64,000 nucleotides of DNA from assembly GCA_963978905.1 (NCBI GenBank), contig OZ022256.1, positions 6,493,501 to 6,557,500 on the forward strand, written 5' to 3'. Each line of letters begins with the position of its first letter. Within the stretch, counting starts at the first letter, position 1. This stretch comes from Trichostrongylus colubriformis (Eukaryota; Nematoda; Chromadorea; Rhabditida; Trichostrongylidae). Below, in pieces: positions 23,111-33,486 of the stretch. The translations under genes and the position numbers were made by a program. The notes under the pieces were generated by a model that was not told where the DNA came from, ran no database searches, and saw nothing but the letters and a program-made list of their open reading frames with translations.

Positions 23111-26100
23111 AGCCTTGCAAATTTATAAATGGGTAAATCGCTAGAATTGTACATCTTAGTTGATGGTGAGTACTGCAAGAGAAGCCGATGCACATCGCAT
23201 TTTTCGAAAAGCCACGGGGCTGTGGCGTTCCACAATGGAACCTATGAGGAGCTGAACCACCAATGACGCAATGCGACATCGCATCGGCGCTTTTTGGGCC
23301 ATACTTGAATAAGAGGTTGGTTATGTGCACAGCTTGCCCGACAATAGCCCTCTAGAACCTTCTATTGCTAGATCACAGATTTGAACGAAATTACAAGGTA
23401 AATTTCATGATGAAAGATGAAAAAACCGGCGATCCTGTTCTGAGGCCAATTTCGAAATGGTTGATTAGCGCTGATCCAGTTTACCCCACATGGCATTTTA
23501 AAGCGGATCGTACTGGCTAGAGGGGTTGACACCCCATGTGAGGGTAAAGTGGGCCTGTGTTCTGTTTTTGTGCCGAGTGTTTCTGTGATAAAAACGGAGA
23601 AAACAAAGAAGTTTCCCCTCGGAAGGCGTAGGAATATCGTTTGGCGAAAGCCGGAACCCGTTATGTCGGCTCATTTAGCATGACAAAAGTGCGCCGACAA
23701 CCGTACAACGAGTCTTGATGAGATGAGACGCCCGTCAACCTGCAACCTCAGTGAGGGTGACGACCTCCGAAAGAAATGTCGGGGAAGCACAATCACAACA
23801 ATAAACAGAAAGCTCTGAGCATAACTCTGATAAGAACGTTTGATCGCCATAGGTGAAAGCAGGGTGCCATTATTGATTTCTGATTGTTGTTTTCTATCGA
23901 TGGCTGAATAGATTTTGTACTGATTCTGCAGCAAAAAATAATGGTTAGCCGATATTTTTATATTTCTGTTTCTTAAAATTCTTTGAAATTCATTGCGTGA
24001 TGATAATTTTTTTACTGAAATTTTTGTTTGAATTCAAATGTTAAAATTTATAAATATTTGAAGTACGCACTTTGAGAGAACCGTATTCATGTCTCTTTTC
24101 GTTGAGTACTGCAATCAACACCTTTGCGACACTAATTTGCCCAATTTCTAGATGTTGTGATTTCTGAATCCAATCATATCGAAAAGCAATTCACCAAAAA
24201 TTGAGAAATAAACACTCTGTTTGACCTCATAAGCGCCACCAATTATTTCGACAAGGCTTGAATTACTGTGAAACTTAATCTGTCTATTCAACTCATATCT
24301 CTGTCGTGTTAGCAGTACTGCCACATTGTTGGAAGGAACATCAGAGCCGCTGACAGGGTCAAACATTGTGACAAGGAATATTTTCGAAAAAAAACGATCC
24401 CTTCTCACTTCTTAACCCAGAACATGATCCAACTAGAGGATTCCTCCATGTATGCCTGACTATAGCCATAGAGAGTTACCATTGACAGGAAATCTTTGAC
24501 TGCGGTCGCTAGAAGGCTTCAAGTGGCTTGATGTCATTTACTAGAGTATAAAAAAATCCTTCAAAGTATCAAGACCATCATCTGTGAAGCCAAAGTTGCA
24601 ATTCAACTCGTTAGAAAGTAAAGCTGCTGTAATAAAGCAGTTGTTAGATTTTTTGATCTTTCACTGACAGTGAGTTCTTATTTGCTCCAATATTGCTCTT
24701 CTTCCAAATAATGAAGGATTAAAACTGGATATTTATTTTTGACTTTGAACGCTTTTAACATAATGAATCTGTTCAATGTGCCGTGATGGGGCTGGCTTGG
24801 TCACCATACCATACGGTTTTTTTCTTTATGTTTTCTTCCTGCCATACGGCTGTTATGTTCTCCGGTGTATGGGCCAGGTTTACTTGGAAAAGCAAGTTCA
24901 ACAATGAGAACGACCTCAAAGAGTCAATGGACTATGATTGCGCTGAGTTTCAAGTTGCCTAGAGGAAAAGCTTGCATCTCCGGTGAATGCCGAGCAAGGG
25001 ACGAGGAATTGAAGTGGAAGGTAGTGAAGACAAGCGTTTCACCGATTTTCTCTGAATGTTTTCACAGCAATTGAAACTCCAAAATATTCATTATGTCGTT
25101 ATCCTGTAGTGAGGAAATACTATAGACCCTCAAACAAATCGTTTATCACGGGGGCGAACTGCGTGACATTCAACACAACTTCACTTGGTCACAGTAATCA
25201 TTCTTGTTTACTGTAGGATCTTTATCATATCACGTGTGTCAAGGCAACCACACAGTATCCTTGACTATTGATGGGTGCAACCAAGTGAGTTGGTAATTTC
25301 GCTCCACACTTTTTGGCAGGGTAAGGTCGCACCGGAATTTTTTTTTTGAGACGGGGATCGTGAGTTATTGGTATTCAATGTATATTGAATAGCTCTGCAG
25401 AACTCCAACATTTCACAGGTGTAGAAGGTGTTATAATGAAATATTGCAAATCGTTCCAATTACCTCCACCAGTTTTTAGAAAACTTTTGAGATTTTTGCA
25501 TAAATATTTTGGTGTTCCCATTGTTATTAGATGTTCACATTACCATGAGGCTCCGAACAGCGCATATAAAAAACTTTATTTCGTTATTTTCGACTCAGCT
25601 TTTTCATATTTTAGGATCAGTATTACAAGCCCTAGTGATGTGCGACTTGCAAACCTTTGAGCACTGATATACTTGCAAAACAATTGCTGTGCCACAGCAA
25701 GAAGCGCTACAGTACATACTATGGTGACATATCCCCTAAATCTCGCCTCCCCATAGGTGATATTCACAACAGCCATTCCAATCCTCGTGGGTGCACCACC
25801 AATTTTGAGTGGTGCGACACTTTTTTCCTCACAAACATGGGAAAGCTACTTACCACATCATGCAGGAGGTCTGAGCATATGTAGTTTTCAAGAAAGAAAA
25901 AGGTAACTATTGTTAAGGGCTCAGTGATTACCTCGGATATGGATTGGAATTAGCTAGCTAAGCCACGCCCAAGAAAGTTCGAGTTCATCTGCTACCCATA
26001 TATTTATTGAATTTGCATACTACGGGCCACAATCAAACTTCACGAGAAAAACAAGAATCAGGTTGATTGGGAAATACAATTCCTTAAATTAAAGCCCGAC

Positions 26101-28267
26101 GTAATGAGTCGTGGGGAGCAGGTGGGGGGGGGGGGGGGGGAGGGCGAGGAGTCTAGTAGCGAAGATACGCCGGTCCTAGTGGTCAGGAACGCGGAGTGGA
26201 AAGCAGAACAACATTGAGAACAAAAATTTGAACTGCGCTCTTCCTGCCCGCAGACAGCTAGCTATTCGAATGGTCAGCGGGAATTCAAACAAGCTGCTGT
26301 TAGGAACAAAAGCAATTTATCGTTCCCTTCCGTATGCCTGTTCTAGTATGTAATTTTAAGAGCAATTTGAATCATGGAATTCCTGTGGAAGGTTCGCTTT
26401 GAAGCAGTAAAATCGTTAGGTTGAGTCGCAGAGAATTAAAGTAGAGGTGCTGAGCACTGCGGTAGTGAAAAACGAAATGAAATGATCAAAATCCGAAGTA
26501 TGAGACCCGTATCCACTCTGTGGTCTCGCGTAGCTCTCTGTTGCGCAGCGTAGCTCCCACGAGAATCGCTCAGAAAACACATAGCTGAAATGCAGTGCAG
26601 TCAATTGACGAGCTCGTTTGTGGAAGGAGCTGGGTCACGGGGAGTTTGCCGAAACATGAGGTCTTGTCAACAAGCTCGGAGCGCCAAACGCGTCTGCTTC
26701 AAGATAAACTTGTGCTGACGGTATCAGTGGGGTTGATTAGGTAATCATACATGCAATTCACTGATAAATAGCAATTACGGCTTGGAATATGGCAGGGCAG
26801 AGTAATATCCAAAAAATATCGCTTTTAATGAAGGCTGGTGTAATAATCGCGATATTCGGATACGGTAAGCGAATTCTGTGTACGATTGCAATTGCATCAG
26901 CTGCAGCATGGATATGCTATCGAAGTGTTTCGCGTGGGTAAAAAGATGAGCCGTCAAGCAGTTTCGGTTTTCACGCGCTTCCACGGAAAACCAGCCCTGG
27001 TTCACTGGATCCGTTCCAGGTGATATTTGCTTTTCCATTCTGAGAAATTCACCCGCTTTATAGCGTTTGATCTCACGTACTGAAGACCTGAAAAGCTGAT
27101 TTCCACACATTTTTTTATCTCATATCCTTCATAGCTTCTTCAATTTCATTCTCCTTGGAAACCAGAACTGGCGGCAAATTTCGTAAGCGATCAGGCGTCA
27201 AGCTCTCTTTTCATTTTTCATAAAAGAGGATTTAACGGCGATACCAAGCGGGCCAACTTTCCACCTGATCGCAAAGGGCCGGCTTTTGCTCACCGAAGGC
27301 GATTCATCCCCGTACGGCGGGGCCAGTGTTGCCCGACTTTTATCGTTGAGATTTACCCAAAACCCGATTCAGCTAGTTGTAGCCACCCGTCAACGATATC
27401 GCTTGCATCACCGTGACGTGATTTACGCAATGAAACGCAACGGAACAGATGCAAGGGATATAGCGAGAAATAAAACATCATCAGGGCAGGTATGCAATAA
27501 ATGACGCCATAAGCTTTAGCAACCACACTAACGTCCCATAATAGGGGTTCTTTAAATGAACAGGTGGGGTGTCTTGGCTAGTACAGCCCTTTGTAGAGTC
27601 TCCTGCTTCGATTCTGACCCATTTATGAAATTCTGCTACTGTGCCGGTTTACCTGCGTTACACGAACATGGTTACATACACTACTCAAAAAACCACGAAA
27701 TTACATTGTACTAATTTCCGACGAAACACTTCCTGAGGCCATCTACGGGGTAGGGTAATCAGCGGATTAAAGAGCGGCTCAAACGTGGTTAATTCATAAC
27801 GTATTGGATGCAACACATGGAGTTGCACTAATTTCAAACTGTAATTTTTGGTTTTTTGGAAAGGTATCGTGGTCAGATATTTTCAAATAAGGGGAATAAC
27901 ATATCTTTCTGAAGACACTTCTCCTCCGAAAAATAGGTAGGATTTCGACAATACTCTTTCGAACAGCATGTGCAGCAAGCAATGACAGAGCAATTTTATT
28001 GTTTTTGGCATTATATATGTGCATACTTTTCTTACAACGGTTTCGTAACAAACTGAACAATAGCAGTCTTCACATAGGAAATACTTGGCGTCGAGTTCTG
28101 GATTAATAGGGTCCACTTTTTGCGTTATATTTGTTAAGGATCACAGCGACTATAATCTTCCAAACTCAACCTGTGCTGCATGTGCATTTATTATTAGGTT
28201 GAACCATGATTTCTGTTTCATTTGGACGAAAAATTTCAAATTTATTTTTCTTGATTTGTGCCTAACT
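23111..28267. other. Long intergenic stretch, no gene seen
   Basis: No exon with convincing splice sites, no recognisable protein and no clear repeat family member. A long G tract lies at about 26,123-26,140. Frames at 25,385-25,660 (plus) and 26,775-27,110 (minus) have unremarkable composition and no domain. Confidence 0.4.
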
Positions 28268-28894
28268 TCAGTCAACAAAATATGTATCATTATAATCAAC
28301 AATATAATGCCAGCGAATAGGGAGATGACAGATGCCTTGCTTATGGAAGTCTGGGGATTTCTGGTCGAAGAAAATCTGGAGGTCGATTTTGAGATCATCG
28401 TTATGTTTGAGCTGCCGTCCGTCTAGGAAGTGGGTCAGAGATCGGAATAGGTGGTAGTCAGTTAAGGCCATGCCCCGAGATTACGGTGGACGGGGGAGCT
28501 TCGTTTGACCAAGGTCCTGGATCCTTTGACACGCCAACTTTGCCACATGTGGGTGAGCGTTGTCGTGGAGGAAGATGTTTTAGTCCATTTTTCCGGCAAG
28601 TTTTGCCGCTCCGGTGTCCAATTGCCTGCAGTAGAGATCGGCAGTGGCTGTCGTGTTGGATGGTAACAGTTCCCTATTTTTTTGAAAATTTTCAAAAAAA
28701 AGTTTTCTTCTCAATGCAATTTTTTGAAATTTTTCCTGTTCCAATTTGAGCCGATCGAGCCATCGGGCTGCCGCCATATGCGAGACAGTACCTGGGTCCA
28801 TCGACTGGTTAATTTTGTTAGTGGCCTTGCATGCTGAGGAACCGAGGCGGTGTTCGTGAATTTCGCACCTTTCGAGATATTGCCGTAAATTCAC
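28268..28894 (-). pseudogene. Mariner-type transposase pseudogene, internally deleted
   Basis: The minus strand encodes, in shifting frames, an N-terminal helix-turn-helix-like piece (INQSMDPGTVSHMAAARWLD), then directly the catalytic-domain segments LLPSNTTATADLYCRQLD, then LHDNAHPHVAK-like sequence, and finally DYHLFRSLTHFLDG through a C-terminus ending DTYFVD and stop. The order and the motifs HDN.H.H and DYHLF are those of mariner-family transposases. The middle of the protein, including the first catalytic Asp region, is missing, and at least two frameshifts are present. A dead copy; TIRs were not located. Confidence 0.8.
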
Positions 28895-30764
28895 TGCTAG
28901 TTGAAGCCATAGAGAATATGAATGTGGTAATCAGTAGTCCTTTTCACTCGCTTAATATACCCCCCACTACCGAATGTTCCAGAAGCTTCCACAGTTTTCC
29001 ACAAAAAAAAAATAAAAAGTGTAACAGAAATTATGGTTCAACCAATACAATAATTCTGGGGACAGTTGAGGCATTAATAACTCTGACGCACGGGACCTGA
29101 TTTTCGAGTGCTTTCTTCTGATATCCATGCAAAGTTCATACTTTCCACTCAAATGATCGGAGATTAGCAGGACATCTACTCACTTCTACAGATGGAACTT
29201 TGACCAGGGTTACTTTACGATTGGCGGTCTTGGATGGTCAAGAGGAACACCTAGTGTTGCGCGATTCGAAGAGAGCAAAAACAAAAAAAAAACAGCCTCA
29301 GTCCATTGTGTAGTAAAGGACTACTCAAGGGGTGGTATACTGGGTTAAAAAGTGGGAGTCTTACTTCCAAAAACTATCCGAGCATTTCCCTCAACGGCCA
29401 CTTCTGTTATACTACTTGATTTCTACCGGTGAAGTGACCTCTGAAAGAAAAGGTTAAACGTCTCCAGTCGATGCTCATACTTAGTACTAGGTGGCTGATT
29501 AACTGTTGAGAGACGACTTGCTTCTGAAGGAAAGCATCACGAATGTGTGAACTGGGGAAGGGTCAAACGAAGTTTCAAAAATTTTTTGAAAAAAATTTTC
29601 TAGACAGAAATAAAACCTCTCAAAATTTTCCTTCTACGCTATGTCATTCTTGGCATTCAGGCATGCGGCTGCAGGGGGGGGGGGGGTGGTGCATTTGGGG
29701 TGTGGCCTAAATCAAAAATTTCTACATGGAAGGGTCATGTTCCGATAAGTCAGAGAAGATCGTATTTGATGAAACTGACAACTGCGCCCCTCCTTTCCTA
29801 CCGTTGATTTTTGAATAAGAGGGAGAAACATAAGGTCACTTCTCTGGAGAGGGCCGTATTGATGTCTTGCTAAAGGGTTCGTCGTGTGACGCGGTTCTAT
29901 TCTGAATATTTCCTTGTCAAAAACCAGACCTAATGACACACAACCAGCGCGCACCATGCCTTGCATACAGTAATCAAATCAATCAGCATAAAGTTGTTGT
30001 TTGCATCATTAAACCTCCAGGAGGGATTGATGGACCGATCAAGATCAAGAGACCTTTAAAAGTAAAAACAGCTCAGTAAAACATCACTAAACCGAGGAGA
30101 GAAACAACGTAAAAAAACAAAAAAAGCAGTCAAACAGGTAAAAACGGATTGGTGTAATTTATTTATTTCTAAGTCATGTTCCACTGTTAACAATTCCCTT
30201 CAGCCGAAGAATAGTAATACAAAAAGATTAAACAAAATGACAGCTTATGCTCGATAATATTTGTCACGCACCGTTAAGGAACTTCTAGATACGGTAACGA
30301 CGTGGTATGATCTCCCTTGTAAGAAAGTTTTTTCAAATAGTTTTCTTCATAGGAAGCTATGAAAATGGGTTGAAGACAAAGATTGCACTAAGCGATTGAG
30401 TGTGCAACGAAACACATGTCAGATTCGTTTGGAGCGAAAAAGCGAGGTTATCGATATGATTGCCATACTTAACAGTGATACTGCTGAAAAACCAATTGAG
30501 CCACCAATGGAATGATTACCCTTATACACATGTAGTGTTTCATTTCGTTTGGTCACAACTCAGTTATACACTATGTTCACTACTGCCTTTTATAGTTACG
30601 CTCAATTTCTCTGATCAGTTCGACCGCAGCATCTCGAGCTTCTCGCGACAAACCCTAAAACAATTTAAGATTCGGAAAACGGACCATTCGAATAACTGGA
30701 CACTGGTCTACTATGTTTATATACTGTAGAATAAGCCTTTCGTGAGCTTTTCAGGAATTGTTCC
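28895..30764. other. Intergenic, no gene seen
   Basis: AT-rich, with a G tract near 29,674-29,685. No exon or recognised repeat. Confidence 0.4.
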
Positions 30765-30985
30765 AAGTTTGCGATTCAGGCGCGCGACTCACGCAATTCA
30801 CGTGATTCAGGTGTATCATTCACCGATGCGATATCATTCATCGATGCGTATCTTATTCTTCCGCCAGAATCGCCCGATCGCCCAAACCGCGGAATCGCGG
30901 GAGTCGTGCGATCACCTTAATCGCTCGATTGATATGTATATTTTTCTTGTACCCGATTCGCGCGAGTCGCGCGAATCGTGAACTT
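30765..30985. mobile_element. Palindromic GC-end element
   Basis: The ends are inverted relatives: GCGATTCAGGCGCGCGACTC near 30,770 and GATTCGCGCGAGTCGCGCGA near 30,957. The centre is AT-rich and no frame is coding. A fragment lies near 22,915. It is probably a MITE, but the boundaries are approximate. Confidence 0.55.
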
Positions 30986-31988
30986 TGAACAGTACCTTAT
31001 TTCCATGTTTCGAAGCCTTCTATCGCGAGCTGCGGCGATAAACAGCAGTTATCAAAAATCAAAAAGATGAAATTAATGTTACAGTGGAAAGATTTGCTAT
31101 CAAACAGAAGGATGGAGCCGGCTGGTGGGAGGGAGGGGGGGGGGGTGTGAGGGGTGAAAGCAGAACGAGCATCTACTATGAGGCCCTGGATATGGAGCAA
31201 GAGGAGCCTGTGCGATGTCGCGAATGCGACATGCGCAGCATTTTCACACCAGGTCGCCGCATCTGTTGCTCATGCATCACACCATAAGCCACATTCAATA
31301 TCAAAAGGGAGGATAAGAATAAGACTCATTTGGCTATCATGGGATCTGAAAAACAAGCAAGTAAGCGCTGGCTTAGCTTTCGAAGATCCAGACAAGCCAT
31401 ATTTGGTTTACTGCTTTGATTTAGATCAGTTGACCGTTAAAGCAAGAGATGACCACACGACGGACAGTGAAGCCGTTGAGTAGCAGCATGAGCCCCATTT
31501 ATGACTTTGTAGGCTTAATTTGGCCTTTGTTGAACACTAATCCATTTGCACGTGCTATCAAATACTCAACGTACCATCGCGTATGGTGGATTTGTTGTCC
31601 TCATTAGTTCGTCAACTATCATATCCCCGAGCACAGCCTGAATTAAAGTAGTTTCTCTTGAATATATGGTGATCACTTCAAAATTACATATTAGTATATA
31701 ATGATAAATAAATAAGGGAAGCTTCCATAAGATTCAGCTGAAAGAATATTTACGTTTTTGTTCATGATATTATGAACAACAGAGGATCGGATGGAACGTA
31801 TGACGTGTTCATTTACGGATTTGAACGCCATGCAGGATTTCGCAGTGGATAGAATTTCACGTGGAGTGTATAAACAATGGATAAACATGAATCACTGAGC
31901 ACTTTGTGCTCATCAATCTCGGCGAAACGCACTCGACCTTTACCTTGTGCTCATAATTATAAAGGCACTGGATTGCATGTTAAGCAGC
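30986..31988. other. Intergenic, with two overlapping plus-strand frames of unknown status
   Basis: The frame at 31,084-31,287 ends with CRECDM..GRRICCSC, a Cys pattern like a small zinc site. The frame at 31,154-31,483 ends with FEDPDKPYLVYCFDLDQLTV, which looks more protein-like than its surroundings. They are in different frames, no splice sites join them convincingly, and no family is recognised. Possibly a pseudogene fragment. Confidence 0.3.
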
Positions 31989-32135
31989 CGTCGGACTTTG
32001 GGATTTTGCGGCGTCGCATCGTCGCACGCGATACCACGACCTTGAGATTGTGCAATGCCGCAACTTTGCGTGCTAAGGTGCGACGCCGCAAGATCGCAGA
32101 ATCGCAAAATCGCTAAGTCAGACGGTGACCACAAG
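31989..32135. repeat. Short TIR/hairpin element
   Basis: Left end CCGTCGGACTTTGGGATTTTGCG, inverted right end CGCAAAATCGCTAAGTCAGACGG. GCGTCGCA and TGCGACGC form an inner pair. About 147 bp, non-coding. It is the first of three adjacent TIR elements just beyond the 3' end of gene 2. Confidence 0.65.
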
Positions 32136-32148
32136 CTCATACCGATGT

Positions 32149-32748
32149 CAAGATCAGGGGAGACGGTCGATTCTATCGTCACGCCCATGCGTCGCGTCGC
32201 GCACGCCGCGCACGGCTACTTGCGCGGTAAATGGCGCTGGTGAGCTTAAGCATTGAGGGCTTATTGTTTTGAATGTTGTTTTAAGACGAAAACGCTCCTC
32301 TACACCATTCAGTATAACCGCAACGAGTGACACGACAGTTTTCTAAGCCAAATACTTTGCCCACAGTTGTTTTCATGAAAGTCAATTCACAAAGTGAAGT
32401 TCAAAAGTGATGTCAGTTCCCTTTGTAGTACATTCGCCATTTCAAGACCTATACAGAAGCTATGAACAAGACAGAAGAGGGTAAATACTTTGAAAGACCT
32501 TAGTAACAGTTGCTTAGGCAGACGCTTTCAATGGAAGAGCCGATCCGCCTCCATAATAAGACAATACTGACTAAATACAATGTTCTGAAAATACATTACC
32601 ACTTATTGAACAATGGTATTCACTGTCCCCCTTTACGATTCAAGGATTATTTCCTGCCATTTTAGCCGCGAGGAGTGCGACGCCGCTGCCCCGCCCACTG
32701 GTGCGGCTTCGCGGTCCGGGTCACGATAGAATCGACCCACACCCCAAG
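32149..32748. mobile_element. 600-bp non-autonomous TIR element
   Basis: Left end GATC..GTCGATTCTATCGTCACGC and right end GGTCACGATAGAATCGACCC..GATC are inverted copies over about 35 bp. No transposase frame inside. Superfamily not determined. Confidence 0.6.
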
Positions 32749-32812
32749 ATCAGCATTTCTTCTGTGAATGTTACTCTCGTTACTACCTCGATGTATTGAT
32801 TTCTCCGCTGTA

Positions 32813-32992
32813 TAAGGCAGCACTCATACCCTGCGGTGCCGGCAGCAGGGTGTGACCGCGTGTCTTTGCGCCTCGGCCTATGCCAATCTGCCTCCTTGCC
32901 TGTATCGTCTCTGCACCTCCCCATGCCACTCTCCCTCGCGGCCTGTAAACGCGCCACGCTCTGCCAGCACTGAGTATGAACGTGTGTCCTAA
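32813..32992. mobile_element. 170-bp TIR element (family A), copy 2
   Basis: Diverged copy: GCACTCATACCCTGCGGTGC at the left, AGCACTGAGTATGAACGTG at the right, with the family's Cys/Leu-coding C+T-rich interior. Confidence 0.65.
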
Positions 32993-33130
32993 ACTTGATC
33001 AAGTAGCACGCGCACACTGAGTAGTGATATAGCTACAGTTTCGGATTATATACAGCGAGCACATGCAGAAATGTTAGTCAATTCTGTGCCCATTTTTAAC
33101 AGTTTCTTTTTATGTGTGTTCACCCGTCGT

Positions 33131-33136
33131 TTTATT
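33131..33136 (-). terminator. Polyadenylation signal of gene 2
   Basis: AATAAA on the minus strand, 54 bases past the in-frame stop of the last exon. Its distance and position support ending the gene at 33,190. Confidence 0.65.
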
Positions 33137-33189
33137 CGCTTTCCTCGCTCTTCACCGTCAAGGTGAGGAGAGATCCGTTCTTGAACGTT

Positions 33190-33486
33190 TCATTTCGATT
33201 TTTCTCGATTTGTACATGGATGAAACAAAAAGCTCACCATGTCATGGTAGTCTTGATCGTAATCAGACGATAACGGGACTCTGGTCTGCACGAGATTTTG
33301 GATCGTTGATGTTGGAGGATCAGTTGGTGGCATCGTGAATAATTGATCGACATCTTGGTTCATTGGAGAGTCAGTTCGCGGCATCGTGAATGACCGATCG
33401 ACATCCTGGTTCATTGGAGGGTCAGTTGGTGGCATCGTAAATGACGACGCAATTGCAGGCAATACTTGGAGTTCTCTTGGGTCCGA
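33190..33486 (-). CDS. Gene 2 last exon with three 17-residue repeats
   Basis: Acceptor CCTTTTCAG. It encodes about three copies of S/L-FTMPPTDPPMNQDVD-R/Q, the third diverging after PPT, then an acidic Tyr segment (SSDYDQDYHDM) and a short basic tail, with stop at 33,190-33,192. An internal ATG-GTGAGC is a consensus donor at 33,237, so the exon could also end at 33,238 and splice onward. The polyadenylation signal just beyond the stop favours read-through termination. The repeats are near-identical at DNA level, a sign of recent tandem duplication. Confidence 0.75.
   Translation of the reverse strand, partial: SDPRELQVLPAIASSFTMPPTDPPMNQDVDRSFTMPRTDSPMNQDVDQLFTMPPTDPPTSTIQNLVQTRVPLSSDYDQDYHDMVSFLFHPCTNREKSK

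Noticed and set aside
31084..31287. Resemblance of the RCREC segment to a small RNA polymerase subunit zinc site
   Set aside because: Only a few residues match, the spacing of the second Cys pair differs, and no other part of that family is visible.
32470..32586. A candidate terminal exon for gene 2 beginning after ATGTATTTTCAG
   Set aside because: The acceptor is good and the frame ends after 18 codons, but there is no AATAAA downstream, whereas read-through of the 33,486 exon gives a stop with a poly(A) signal.
32721..33017. Minus-strand frame of 98 codons
   Set aside because: It mostly translates a 170-bp TIR element; similar peptides appear wherever the element occurs (13.8, 46.2 and 57.1 kb).
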